From Geobacter sp. (GTDB lineage Bacteria; Desulfobacterota; Desulfuromonadia; Geobacterales; Pseudopelobacteraceae), in NCBI GenBank assembly GCA_003574895.1, contig PJFB01000006.1, positions 1 to 64,000 of the forward strand: a DNA stretch of 64,000 bases, given 5' to 3'. Position numbers and translations under genes: made by a program. Below the pieces are notes generated by a model. The model was given only the letters and a program-made list of their open reading frames with translations, was not told the origin of the DNA and searched no databases. Numbering within the stretch: the stretch's first letter is position 1; each line of letters opens with the position of its first letter. Shown here piece by piece: positions 55,301-62,809 of the stretch.

Positions 55301-55522
55301 AATGGTGGAGAGCTCTTTCTCGATAGTGCGGGTGATATCGGACTCCACATCGGTGGCGGCGGCACCCGGCATGACCGTGATCACGCTGATCTGGGGCCGG
55401 TCGGTGTCAGGAAAGAGGTTAAACGGCATCCTGTGGTAGCCGATAAGCCCCACCACGGCAAAGAGCAGGACCACCGACAATACCAGGTGCGGTTTTTTGA
55501 TGTACTGTTCGACAAACTTCAT
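52370..55522 (-). CDS. RND efflux pump inner-membrane transporter (AcrB/HAE1 type)
   Basis: A 1050-residue proton-driven transporter. It begins MKFVEQYIKKPHLVLSVVLLFAVVGLIGYHRMPFNLFPDTDRPQI and has 12 membrane helices with two large periplasmic loops. Helix 4 contains GMLLDDAIVVIENIERHY, including the aspartates of the proton relay. The hydrophobic helix 2-6 and 8-12 blocks and ALRESVRVRTRPILMTAFGT are standard for the family. It works with the adaptor and TolC encoded upstream; its start overlaps the adaptor stop by 4 nt. The substrate cannot be read from sequence. Confidence 0.95.
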   Translation of the reverse strand: MKFVEQYIKKPHLVLSVVLLFAVVGLIGYHRMPFNLFPDTDRPQISVITVMPGAAATDVESDITRTIEKELSTIDMVRRVTSTSKDEVSVVSAEFEYDKGLEAAATDVANALSKVTARLPQGIRPPQIFKISQATQPTMTLALSPKAGFPVDLRKIRELADNRIKEELLRLPDVANVEVFGANQPEVAVTVDQDQLTRFGVSMGDVMGALAAQNQNIPQGLIIRREGQYLFKTAGEVKKTGELNALVISRKDGGTVHLRDVAKISAGVQESQSAYHGNGVEAIGINILRAQNGHTLDSIHSTEADLPTLKREYPFIDFAVSYTQKDLIERSVDNMLGALRDAIMITVIVIFLFLGNIRTMLLCAISIPFTYLITFAVMWLFGFEFHMVTLTGVILAVGMLLDDAIVVIENIERHYHESNRNLTELVAGGTEEVMLAIFSGTYATIVVLLPIIFIGGYVQTVLRPLSLSLTIALVASYIVSVTIIPILAPYILKKGAKENRFERIVKRGSDRFVGAIRDFFTSILGFALKHRLMFLPPAFLLLVISGKIVTPLIGKDVMPPMDTGIVKINFEADSNSSLAQANAILTRMEGIINGEKGVVAISSTLGSEPSVVSFGSGRNPQQGNITINLVDRFHRKQDMWQIESDMRRKFLMIPGLKSVDVFDYGATPLSSIRSTVDVMVSGPDPQVLAGIGQDIKQRLESVRGLKSVSVSWTADKKEINFIASREKCALYGISPKEIAAQVQAAVQGGAASLFRVAGEDGFLVRVRYDASQRNSVAEMPQLKVKTPLGEIPLSALGSITTSYVPILLTRQSMQNTIDVFGYREKAAVSHIMDNVQVALKGLVLPPGYSISQEGDAKQAKESFTALMSALMIGMVLLYFSLIPAFRSFIHPLTIMVAIPLAMIGASWSMLISGKHQSMGSFMGLILLAGIVVKNSILLIDFIEMAKEQGMSTYDALRESVRVRTRPILMTAFGTAVGMIPIAMEWAIGLERLSPLAVVAIGGLMVSTFLTLLYVPIFYSLFEDLVAGFKRLFHREPHGNAQNANLIETKQ

Positions 55523-56718
55523 GGCCTGCCTCCTCCGGGAGGGGTCCGGAGCTGAGCTGAGGGGGGTGCCGGTGCATCAGGTCGGTTCTCCCACGCAACG
55601 GGCGAAACCCTGCTTCCCTCGACCAGAGTCAACAGCTTGTTTTCCTGGGCCACGGCCACCTGTTCGCCGGGATGCAGCTCACCGGTCACCGCCGCCTTGC
55701 CGCTCCCCATGGCTAAGAGCGTGACCGGTCGAAGATGAACTATTCCGTTGTTGACAACGTAAATGCTGGCAAGTTGGCCGCTCTTTACCACTGCCTGGTC
55801 AGGAACGATAACACCGGTCACCTTCCGGGTCACCAGGTCCATGCCAACGGTAGCATCGACGGGAAGGCCGAAGGGGGCGGATGAAGAAAGCACTTCCACC
55901 GTGGCAAGCATGCTTTTACCCAATGCCGGGTAAACCCGGTTAACCCGGGAGGTGAGCCGCTGATCTCCGTTTGTCAGATAGACCGGGGTCCCGGTATGCA
56001 GAGCCGCAAGCTCCTCTTGGGGGACTTGGGCCAATATCTTGTAGGAGGAGGTTTTATCGACCGTCAGAATCGGTTTGCCCGGTGCGGCCAGGTCACCCGG
56101 TTCGGCCCACCGCTTGGATATCACACCGCTGAAGGGTGCCGTTATGCTGGCATACCCTGCCTGGGTTCTGGCTACCTTGGTATTCATGGCCAATCCTTTG
56201 AGGCTCTCATCGTAGGCGTCAACCACGGACTTGGCGCCATCCAGGGCAGCACGGGAGCGTTCCAGCGCCTCTTTAGAGATGGCTCCCGCCTTGTACAGCA
56301 CCTCGTCCCGGCCATAGACCGATTTTTGGGTGGCATAGGCGCTTTGAGCCCCGGCCAGCCGCTGCCGCGTCGCCAACAGATCGGCATTTACCGCAACCGC
56401 GCGATCCTGCAGCTCACGGTCATCAATGGTTACCAACAACTCCCCTTGCCGGACCCTGTCACCTTCCCGCTTGGTGATGGTGAGAATATTTCCGGAGATC
56501 CGGGCCGACAGATCGCTTCTGGTAAACGGCTCGATGCTTGCCAGATAGTGGGTGGTCACCTCCAATGTCCCTTGGGTAACCGGTGAGACCTGGACGCTTG
56601 GTGCAGGTTCCTGGGGTTTGGGAAGATTGGCGATCTTCCGCTGTTTATTCTTGATGGTGAGTACAGCTCCAACTACCAGGACCACCACGATCACGACAAA
56701 AATTATTTTACGCCTCAT
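55519..56718 (-). CDS. RND efflux membrane-fusion (adaptor) protein
   Basis: 399 residues with an N-terminal signal-anchor (KIIFVVIVVVLVVGAVLTI). Lipoyl halves flank a helical hairpin: ISGNILTITKREGDRVRQGELLVTIDDRELQDR and ITAPFSGVISKRWAEPGDLAAPGKPILTV. A beta-barrel and a membrane-proximal domain follow. The tail is Pro-rich. It links the RND pump to TolC. Both ends overlap neighbouring genes by 4 nt, so the three are co-translated. Confidence 0.94.
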   Translation of the reverse strand: MRRKIIFVVIVVVLVVGAVLTIKNKQRKIANLPKPQEPAPSVQVSPVTQGTLEVTTHYLASIEPFTRSDLSARISGNILTITKREGDRVRQGELLVTIDDRELQDRAVAVNADLLATRQRLAGAQSAYATQKSVYGRDEVLYKAGAISKEALERSRAALDGAKSVVDAYDESLKGLAMNTKVARTQAGYASITAPFSGVISKRWAEPGDLAAPGKPILTVDKTSSYKILAQVPQEELAALHTGTPVYLTNGDQRLTSRVNRVYPALGKSMLATVEVLSSSAPFGLPVDATVGMDLVTRKVTGVIVPDQAVVKSGQLASIYVVNNGIVHLRPVTLLAMGSGKAAVTGELHPGEQVAVAQENKLLTLVEGSRVSPVAWENRPDAPAPPSAQLRTPPGGGRP

Positions 56719-58031
56719 TTCAGGTATACCTCCATATCGCCGCTGGCCTTGTGCCAGTCCAGAATGGCGGTGTTATAGTCATACAATGCCTGGGTGTAAT
56801 TTGCTTCAGCCTGGGCTTCGGCTGCCTGGGCCAGCAGCAGGTCGGCCATGGTTCCGGCGCCTTGACCGTATTTCTCCTGCTCTATGCGAAACGACTCACG
56901 GGACTGTTCCACCGCCTGCTCCGTGGCTGCGATCCTCTTGCGACTTTCCGTAAGCGAGGCTTGGGCAATGCTCAGATCAAGACGGAGCTGGTTTTCCACC
57001 GCCTTTAATTTTTGGGTTGCGCGTTCTTTCTGGAATCTTTCGCGGGCAAGATCCGCATAGCTGGTTCGATCAAACAGCGGCAGGCTGAAAGTCGCCCCCA
57101 TGAACCAGACCCCGTCGTTATAATTGGGATTGAAGCCGAACTGCTGCTGGTAACCGGCCACGGCGTTGAGGGTCGGCAGCATCTTGCCGATGGCCAACTT
57201 CCTGTTTATTTCGGCATCATCCACTGCTTTGCTGAATATCTTGAACCTGGGATTATCTTCGGCCAGTGCCAATCCTGTCTCGAAGTCGGCGCGCAGATCC
57301 TCCGGGACCAGTTTCCCGGCCAGCCGCAGCGGAGGCATATCCGGCCCGACAGACTCGCCCATCAGGGTATGCAGGGTGCTGACGGCATTTTTCAGTGCTT
57401 CGTTCAGGGCCAGCAGGCGCTGTTCCTCGTTGACCTTCTGCACCCCCACCTTGAGCAGATCGACCCTGGCGATTCGCCCCAGGCCAAAGAGTAGCTGCGC
57501 ATTCTTTTGTTGCTCTACCAGGGCGGCAACCGCACTGCGGGAAGATTCCGCCAATGCCGTCAGTTGCAGAATCTTGTTGTAAGTGGCCACTGTGTTAGCG
57601 ATCAGCTCGTTCCGGGTGAGGATGAAGCTGTCTTCCTGAATTCTTTGGCGCAACTCGGCCAACCGCACGCCATTTATTACCTGCCCGCCTTGATAGAGCG
57701 GAATGGTCAGGACAGGTCCCAAAGCAGCGTAGCTATCGCTGAAATGGGCCATGACCTTTAGCGATTGGGCCGGAATATAGGGGATAGGGTCCTGTCGCTG
57801 GTTGATGGAAGCCTCAAATGAAAGGCGCGGATAATGGCGACCAAAGGCGCTCTCCACGCCTTTTTCGGCAACGGTGACCCCTGTTCTCGATTCTGCCATG
57901 TTGGGGTTGTTGGCCACGGAACGTCGGACCGCTTCCTTCAAGGTGAGTTGTTCGGCGCGGGCGGTTACGGGAATCAGGGCCAGAACAAACACCAGTGACG
58001 CGATTATCTGTGTGGTATTGAATGTTTTCAT
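56715..58031 (-). CDS. TolC-family outer-membrane efflux protein
   Basis: 438 residues. The signal peptide ends TARAEQ (~27). Two OEP repeats follow, each with long helices and a short strand region: LTLKEAVRRSVANNPNMAESRTG, LSFEASINQRQDPIPY and LALAEDNPRFKIFSKAVDDAEINRKLAIGKMLPTLNAVAGYQQQ. It forms the outer-membrane channel of the efflux complex. It is the first gene of the TolC-adaptor-pump operon, and the terminator of the ArsR operon lies just upstream. Confidence 0.94.
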   Translation of the reverse strand: MKTFNTTQIIASLVFVLALIPVTARAEQLTLKEAVRRSVANNPNMAESRTGVTVAEKGVESAFGRHYPRLSFEASINQRQDPIPYIPAQSLKVMAHFSDSYAALGPVLTIPLYQGGQVINGVRLAELRQRIQEDSFILTRNELIANTVATYNKILQLTALAESSRSAVAALVEQQKNAQLLFGLGRIARVDLLKVGVQKVNEEQRLLALNEALKNAVSTLHTLMGESVGPDMPPLRLAGKLVPEDLRADFETGLALAEDNPRFKIFSKAVDDAEINRKLAIGKMLPTLNAVAGYQQQFGFNPNYNDGVWFMGATFSLPLFDRTSYADLARERFQKERATQKLKAVENQLRLDLSIAQASLTESRKRIAATEQAVEQSRESFRIEQEKYGQGAGTMADLLLAQAAEAQAEANYTQALYDYNTAILDWHKASGDMEVYLK

Positions 58032-58082
58032 AGCGCATCCACTGTTTGGTTATATGTGCATACAGTCATATATCTACCCCTC

Positions 58083-58106
58083 AAAAAAGCGGTCAGGGAT
58101 GACCGC
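58083..58106 (-). terminator. Intrinsic terminator of the ArsR-led operon
   Basis: On the minus strand GCGGTCA, a 4-nt loop and TGACCGC (58106-58089) are followed by six T (58088-58083). It lies ~58 nt after the rhodanese-like gene's stop and upstream of the tolC-type gene, separating the two operons. Confidence 0.9.
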
Positions 58107-58163
58107 CAGAGGTGCAAGTAACTACACGTAAGCTTAGAACACAGCTGTTTGCTGTCAACAGGA

Positions 58164-58634
58164 TCAGGGGCGTTTAGTTATAGCCGGTCGCATTTCTTCC
58201 AAAAACTCCATGGCCAGATCACCACGCAGGTACTCCGCCAAACCGACCAGACCATCCGTCAGGTACCTGGAGTTGTAGCCCCGGGTCCGAAGATAGGCCA
58301 TGGCTATTGACGAGCGATCCTTGTGGGGGCATGCAGTGACTATGATCTTGTCCTTTGGCAGTTCATTGAAACGCTTGGGCAATTCATTCAAAGGAATATT
58401 CGTTGAAAACCCGAAACGCCAGACCGCCACCTCCTCTGGGAACCGGATATCCAGCAGGATCGCCTTGTCTGCGGTCACAAGCCTGACCAGTTCCTTGCTG
58501 TCGATCTTCATTTCTACCCGGGTCTCGTAATTGAAGTTTGCGAGATAGGTGTCAAATGCCGATTCAAGGGCGAACGCCGGCAGGGCAGCGAACAGCATGG
58601 CAACGAGCATGGCAAGCGTAAGAACTGTTTTCAT
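58164..58634 (-). CDS. Periplasmic rhodanese-like protein
   Basis: 156 residues. A signal peptide ends LPAFALE (~23). The single rhodanese domain has ILLDIRFPEEVAVWRFGFSTNIPLNELPKRF and the active-site loop VTACPHKDRSSIAMAYLRTRGY with its cysteine intact. It probably transfers sulfane sulfur in the periplasm. It is the last gene of the ArsR-led cluster and follows the CcdA-like electron carrier, which could keep periplasmic thiols reduced. Confidence 0.9.
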   Translation of the reverse strand: MKTVLTLAMLVAMLFAALPAFALESAFDTYLANFNYETRVEMKIDSKELVRLVTADKAILLDIRFPEEVAVWRFGFSTNIPLNELPKRFNELPKDKIIVTACPHKDRSSIAMAYLRTRGYNSRYLTDGLVGLAEYLRGDLAMEFLEEMRPAITKRP

Positions 58635-58679
58635 GATGTAATTCCTTTACCGCTTGGTGACAATACTGCATGGCCTGTT

Positions 58680-59366
58680 TTACAGCCCCTGCCAGACAAA
58701 CCACCCACCAGCCAGCGCCACCACCGCCCCGCTGAGCCGCTTGGCCCAGAGGGAGAAGTTGACCACACCGCGGGCCTTGACAAAACCCTCGACAAAACCG
58801 GTAAAGGTGCCGGCGAAGAGCATCAGCAGACAATGGCCAATGGCGTAGCAGAACAGCAGGGCAATGCCGTAGAGTACCTCGCCCTTGCCGGCCACCAGGG
58901 TCAACAACACCACCAGCACCGGGGTGGCGCAGGGCGACGAGACAACTCCGAAAAAGAGTCCCAGCAGGAAGGCGCCGACCAGGCCGCCCTGCTTGGGTTT
59001 GAAGTCGCGCCTGATCGGCAGATGAAACTCGTACACCCCCATCATCCGCAGCCCCATCAGCACGGCAACCGCACCTGCTGCAACATACCACGGGCCGCCC
59101 AGGGTGCCGAACATGGTGCCCAGCAGACCGGCGGCCGCGCCAAAGGCGGTGAAGGTCAGCGACAGGCCCAGAATGAAGGCCAGGGAGTAGCGAAAAGCCT
59201 TCAACCGGTTGCCGTCGCTGTAACCGCCTACAAAGCCGACCACCAGCGGGATGGTGGCCAGGACGCAGGGCGAGGCCGACGACAGCACGCCCGCCAGAAA
59301 CACCGCTCCAAAGGCCAGCAGCGGATAAAGGGTGATGATCTGCTCGATGTTATCGAGAAAGCTCAC
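58680..59366 (-). CDS. CcdA/DsbD-family membrane thiol electron carrier
   Basis: About 228 residues from a GTG that overlaps the thioredoxin stop (GTGA). A longer frame to 59516 runs through the thioredoxin gene and is rejected. Six membrane helices. Paired cysteines are in SSASPCVLATIPLVVGFVGG and VVSSPCATPVLVVLLTLVAG, the intramembrane pair that moves electrons from cytoplasmic thioredoxin to periplasmic thiol proteins. The overlap with a periplasmic thioredoxin gene identifies its likely partner. Confidence 0.92.
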   Translation of the reverse strand: MSFLDNIEQIITLYPLLAFGAVFLAGVLSSASPCVLATIPLVVGFVGGYSDGNRLKAFRYSLAFILGLSLTFTAFGAAAGLLGTMFGTLGGPWYVAAGAVAVLMGLRMMGVYEFHLPIRRDFKPKQGGLVGAFLLGLFFGVVSSPCATPVLVVLLTLVAGKGEVLYGIALLFCYAIGHCLLMLFAGTFTGFVEGFVKARGVVNFSLWAKRLSGAVVALAGGWFVWQGL

Positions 59367-59743
59367 TTCATCCCCAAGGTTTTCAACTCTTTCAAAATGT
59401 CGGTTTTTTCCATGAAACCCATATGGCGCTTGATCTCCTTGCCCTGGGCATTGAAAAACACCTGAGTCGGGATCATTTGAACACCATATCTTCCGCCAAT
59501 GGCATTGTCCTTCCAAACATCGACAAAAAGCACGTTAGCCTTTCCGGTAAGCTCACGGTTCAGTTCTTCAAGAATCGGCGCCATTTTTTTGCAGGGGATG
59601 CAGGTACGCGCGCCAAAATCTACTACCGAGGGCTTGCCGGATTTCAAGGCGCCGTGGATGGATGCTTCGTTAGATGATGGAAGTTCCGCCCAAGCAACGT
59701 TTGCGGTCACAAGGAGAACAAGAACCGTAAGGAATCGCATCAC
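59363..59743 (-). CDS. Exported thioredoxin-like protein
   Basis: 126 residues. A signal peptide ends NVAWAEL (~19). The thioredoxin fold has active site ARTCIPCKKMAP and a cis-proline in MIPTQVFF. The CIPC centre departs from the usual CGPC. It probably receives electrons from the CcdA-like protein whose gene overlaps its stop, and its own start overlaps the preceding gene (ATGA). Confidence 0.92.
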   Translation of the reverse strand: MMRFLTVLVLLVTANVAWAELPSSNEASIHGALKSGKPSVVDFGARTCIPCKKMAPILEELNRELTGKANVLFVDVWKDNAIGGRYGVQMIPTQVFFNAQGKEIKRHMGFMEKTDILKELKTLGMK

Positions 59744-59967
59744 AACACCCCCATGATTTCAGCTACGGAAGCGACTTTACCGGAAAAAGCCACTTTTCCA
59801 TCGATCACCAGCGCCGGGGTACTCATGACACCGTAGGCCATGATTTTCGGTATTTCCTCAACCTTGACGACTTCGGCGTCTTTACCGCTTTCTGCCACCG
59901 CTTTTTTTACGTTTTCGTAGAGGGTTTTGCATTTGGCACAACCGGTGCCGAGTACTTCGATCTTCAT
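59740..59967 (-). CDS. Small redox-active disulfide protein (thioredoxin-like)
   Basis: 75 residues, MKIEVLGTGCAKCKTLYENVKKAV, with the CAKC motif and cis-proline loop STPALVIDGKVAFSGKV. It matches the redox-active disulfide protein 2 family, often encoded beside ArsP/DUF318-type permeases. It is cytoplasmic (no signal). GGAGAA precedes the ATG. Confidence 0.93.
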   Translation of the reverse strand: MKIEVLGTGCAKCKTLYENVKKAVAESGKDAEVVKVEEIPKIMAYGVMSTPALVIDGKVAFSGKVASVAEIMGVL

Positions 59968-60106
59968 TCGTTATTCTCCTTTTCGGTAGTTGGAAATTGG
60001 TGGTCAATGCAATAAATCACTTTACTTGCTAACCTGCTCAATGTGGAGAACGGACGCACCATTGATTTACCCGCGCCCGTTCCCCAGGTTGGAAACAGGT
60101 CAGCAA

Positions 60107-60415
60107 CTACTTGAGGATTCCCCTTGCTTTCATCAAGTCGCAGGGATTACGTCTTACCAGCGGCGGGGCAATTCCTTTTTCCTTGGCCCGTTCTTCCATC
60201 TGTTTGTGATGCTCATCTACGTATTCCTTGCAGGCATTGTACTCGGTGAAACTACGCAACTTGATCTGGTGCTCGGTTCGCTCCTGGGGGGTCATCAGTT
60301 GCCAGCCATAAGTGTTGCGCTGGTTGCCGGTCCAGCACCATGGCTTGGCCATGGCAGTGGATGCTAATAGAACTGCCACAAATGCTGCGACTAATGTTGC
60401 TTTGATGATTTTCAT
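60107..60415 (-). CDS. Small periplasmic protein of unknown function
   Basis: 102 residues from the ATG at 60415 with AAAAGGAG upstream; a longer frame is rejected. The signal peptide is MKIIKATLVAAFVAVLLASTAMA. The mature protein has PWCWTGNQRNTYGWQLMTPQERTEHQ, a charged helix with EYNACKEYVDEHHKQMEERAKEKG, and a C-terminal NPCDLMKARG. Three cysteines and several histidines could bind metal. The family is uncharacterised; it sits inside the thiol/metalloid cluster. Confidence 0.82.
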   Translation of the reverse strand: MKIIKATLVAAFVAVLLASTAMAKPWCWTGNQRNTYGWQLMTPQERTEHQIKLRSFTEYNACKEYVDEHHKQMEERAKEKGIAPPLVRRNPCDLMKARGILK

Positions 60416-60528
60416 GGTCGTTTCTCCTTTTTGGTGGTGTTTACGTGGCGAGCACAAGCATGACATCGCCTTCGATAGTTGCCGACATAATCATATCTTC
60501 AATGCTGACAAGCACTTCGTACTGGAGG

Positions 60529-60801
60529 TCAGGACTTGCCCCTGTATTCCTGCAACCATGCGGCAAAGTCCTTTTCAGCGGGAAAACTGATCGCACCCGA
60601 CGGGCAGAGCCGCGAACATGTCCGGCACTCCACCACGCAGTTGAAGGGGTTAGCGACCAGTACCTTCTCCGCCTCGCCATCAAAGGTCAGTACGTCATTT
60701 TTGCAAAACTCCATACAAGTCTTACAGCCGGTGCACTTTTCCGGGTCGATGGTTGGGAACCAGGGAATTTCCTGTCTTGGAATGCCGCGCCACTCTTTCA
60801 T
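60529..60801 (-). CDS. Ferredoxin with two [4Fe-4S] clusters
   Basis: 90 residues. First cluster: CTGCKTCMEFC. The second set reads CVVECRTCSRLCPSGAISFP. Both fit 4Fe-4S ferredoxin motifs, the second with a longer first gap. The N-terminus has WRGIPRQEIPWFPTIDPEKC, a start shared with ferredoxin-like subunits next to oxidoreductases. It could deliver electrons to the HdrA-like protein encoded upstream. Confidence 0.92.
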   Translation of the reverse strand: MKEWRGIPRQEIPWFPTIDPEKCTGCKTCMEFCKNDVLTFDGEAEKVLVANPFNCVVECRTCSRLCPSGAISFPAEKDFAAWLQEYRGKS

Positions 60802-60849
60802 GCTCAGTCACCTTTCAGGGATGATGCTCGCGCAAAATCTATTTGTCCT

Positions 60850-60926
60850 CCCCGAGTGCTTCTATCGGGGATCCATGATTTAAGTGGGTTAGAACCTGGA
60901 TTCCCGATCAAAAACGCTTCGGGAAT
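60850..60926. repeat. Two REP-like hairpins in the ferredoxin/HdrA-like gap
   Basis: CCCCGA/TCGGGG (60850-60870) and ATTCCCGA/TCGGGAAT (60900-60926) are two related inverted repeats in the 142-bp gap. They look like dispersed intergenic repeats and could act as REP-type mRNA stabilisers or transposase targets. Confidence 0.5.
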
Positions 60927-60943
60927 GACAATTTGCGAGCGCA

Positions 60944-61306
60944 TCAAGGATTATTGGCCGCCATCTCCTTGATGGCCGCAACCGCTTCCTCGGTGGTCTT
61001 GTTGCGGATGTCCAGGGCGAAATGCTTGGTCTTGTCAAAGCCGATCGCTTCAAAGGCATCGCGATACATCTTGTACTGCATTTGCGGATCACAGGCGGCG
61101 ATATAGACCTTTTCGGTCTCACCACCTGAGAGCAGAACCTTCATAAACTCCTCGCCGTCTCCGACGCAGAGTTGGGGATGAAGGCAGACATAGTCGAACA
61201 ACTTCTCCCGCCGCACATCGGAGAGGACACCGAAGATATCCATCTTTGTGAAGCTGGGGCAGGTGCCCTGACAAACGCATAGTACGAAACCTTTTTTACC
61301 TGGCAT
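60944..61306 (-). CDS. Small HdrA-like/MvhD-like iron-sulfur protein
   Basis: 120 residues. Segments FVLCVCQGTCPSF, CLHPQLCVGDGEEFM and IAACDPQMQYKMYRDAFEAIG resemble stand-alone pieces of heterodisulfide reductase subunit A and the MvhD delta subunit. Five cysteines could hold a cluster. Paired with the ferredoxin gene, it may form a small thiol or persulfide redox module. GGAGAAAAA precedes the ATG. Confidence 0.8.
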   Translation of the reverse strand: MPGKKGFVLCVCQGTCPSFTKMDIFGVLSDVRREKLFDYVCLHPQLCVGDGEEFMKVLLSGGETEKVYIAACDPQMQYKMYRDAFEAIGFDKTKHFALDIRNKTTEEAVAAIKEMAANNP

Positions 61307-61375
61307 GGCTTTTTCTCCTTCCGTTCACGTTCAGTAGATATGGGCAAGTGCCAGATGCTTAACACTCCGGAATCC

Positions 61376-62323
61376 CTACAAAATTGCGTTGAACAGATAT
61401 CCGACAAAGATGATCGCAACTGCCACCGTCCCGAAGAACACCATCAGCAACCTGTTTTTCAAAACATTCTTGAGTATGATCGCCTCGGGCAGGGACAGGG
61501 CCGTCACCGCCATCATAAAGGCCAGGGTGGTGCCGATTGGGAGCCCCTTTTCCATCAGGGCATGGACGATGGGGATCACTCCGGCGGCATTGCTGTAGAG
61601 CGGCACCCCGATCAGGACCGCCAGCGGCACGGCAAAGGGGTTATCCCGCCCGGCATACTTGATCAGGAAGTCCTGAGGCGCATAGCCATGGATGAAGGCA
61701 CCGATACCGACCCCGATAACCACGTAGGGCCAGATTTTTTTCAGCAATTCCAGGGTATATTCCCGGGCATATTCGTACTTCTGGCGAAGTGTTAATTCAA
61801 CGATCTCGGCGTTGCCCACCTGCATCTCCCAGACATAGTCCTGGACATGCTTTTCCATCTTCATCTTGCCGATGACGATCCCGGCGACGATGGCCACCAG
61901 CAGACCGGTGCCGATGTAGATCAGGGCGATCTGCCAGCCGAACAGCCCCCAGAGCATGATCAGGGCAACTTCGTTGACCATGGGCGATGAGATCAGAAAT
62001 GAGAAGGTGACGCCCAGAGGCACCCCTGACTCCACAAAGCCGATAAAGAGCGGCACGGCAGAGCAGGAACAGAAAGGGGTTACGATGCCGAGCAGCGCGG
62101 CCAGCACATTGCCCACATATTCCCGTTTATGGGAGAGGATACGTTTGGTTTTTTCCGGGGGGAACGAACTGCGGATGATGGCCACCACAAAGATAATCGT
62201 CGAGAGCAGCAGGAAAATCTTGGTGGTGTCATAGAGGAAAAAATCCAGGGCTTCACCGGAATGGGTACCTGGCGTAAGCCCGATCAGATCGAAGGTTATA
62301 TAATCAGCTAGGCGTTTCAGCAT
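61376..62323 (-). CDS. DUF318/ArsP-family permease
   Basis: 315 residues and eight or so membrane helices. The hallmark CSCS site is in GIVTPFCSCSAVPLFIGFVESGVPLGVTFSFLISSPMVNE, with a second half RDNPFAVPLAVLIGVPLYSNAAGVIPIVHALMEKGLPIGTTLAFMMAVTALSLPEAI. ArsP members export organoarsenicals; other DUF318 proteins may move sulfur species or metals. Directly downstream of the arsR-type regulator, it is the likely regulated transporter. Confidence 0.92.
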   Translation of the reverse strand: MLKRLADYITFDLIGLTPGTHSGEALDFFLYDTTKIFLLLSTIIFVVAIIRSSFPPEKTKRILSHKREYVGNVLAALLGIVTPFCSCSAVPLFIGFVESGVPLGVTFSFLISSPMVNEVALIMLWGLFGWQIALIYIGTGLLVAIVAGIVIGKMKMEKHVQDYVWEMQVGNAEIVELTLRQKYEYAREYTLELLKKIWPYVVIGVGIGAFIHGYAPQDFLIKYAGRDNPFAVPLAVLIGVPLYSNAAGVIPIVHALMEKGLPIGTTLAFMMAVTALSLPEAIILKNVLKNRLLMVFFGTVAVAIIFVGYLFNAIL

Positions 62324-62373
62324 ATCGGTTCCATGATTATGTGATTAATGGCTCATATAAGATGACAAAAAAA

Positions 62374-62688
62374 CTACGCTACCTTCAGCAGGCTGTGACG
62401 GCCGGTAATCTCATTGGTTATGATCTGATTGGCCAGTTCAACTATCTCCAGGATCTCCGGGTACTTGACAGCGTAAAAGATTTTGACGCCTTCCTTGCGG
62501 CGCAAAAGCACACCAGCCGAAACCATCAGGTTCAAATGGCGCGAGGTGTTGGACTGTTCCTCGCCGATGGCCGGGAATATCTCGCAGACACAACGTTCTC
62601 CATCGCGCAGGAAGTCGATGATCTTGAGGCGGGTGGGTTGGCCGAGGATTTTGAGGATATCGGCACTTAAGGTGGTAAAGTCGTCCAT
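62374..62688 (-). CDS. ArsR/SmtB-family transcriptional repressor
   Basis: 104 residues from the ATG at 62688 with GGAGG 4 nt upstream; an ATG at 62721 would run through the operator. Winged helix-turn-helix: ADILKILGQPTRLKIIDFLRDGERCVCEIFPAIGEEQSNTSRHLNLMVSAGVLLRRKEGVKIFY. The ERCVCEI segment carries the two cysteines of the ArsR metalloid-sensing site (CxC). Its promoter region holds a 34-bp perfect palindrome, most simply its own operator. It probably represses the operon down to 58164. Confidence 0.95.
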   Translation of the reverse strand: MDDFTTLSADILKILGQPTRLKIIDFLRDGERCVCEIFPAIGEEQSNTSRHLNLMVSAGVLLRRKEGVKIFYAVKYPEILEIVELANQIITNEITGRHSLLKVA

Positions 62689-62692
62689 GGGA

Positions 62693-62726
62693 CCTCCTTG
62701 TATGATTATATAATCATACAAGGAGG
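62693..62726. promoter_or_regulatory. 34-bp perfect palindrome: ArsR operator overlapping the ribosome site
   Basis: CCTCCTTGTATGATTAT is followed directly by its exact reverse complement. The core ATGATTATATAATCAT resembles ArsR/SmtB operators. Each end contains GGAGG in outward orientation, so the arsR ribosome site is itself part of the palindrome. Bound repressor would sit on or next to the promoter. Confidence 0.85.
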
Positions 62727-62733
62727 AGATTTT

Positions 62734-62769
62734 ATGTCAAGCCATAATTTGTGCCACCACCCCGGATAA
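62734..62769 (+). CDS. Possible 11-residue peptide facing the ArsR operator
   Basis: AGGAGGA from the right arm of the palindrome lies about 7 nt before an ATG on the plus strand. The frame is MSSHNLCHHPG then TAA. Cys and His content hints at metal binding, but the symmetric ribosome site may be only a by-product of the palindrome. Confidence 0.2.
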   Translation: MSSHNLCHHPG

Positions 62770-62809
62770 AAATGGGGGGCGGCATAGTGCGCTGCGGGGT
62801 AGCAACATC

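Noticed and set aside
53033-55555. Very long plus-strand frame (840 codons) opposite the RND pump gene
   Set aside because: His/Asp/Gly/Gln-rich antisense shadow of a high-GC membrane protein gene; the minus strand encodes an unmistakable AcrB-type transporter.
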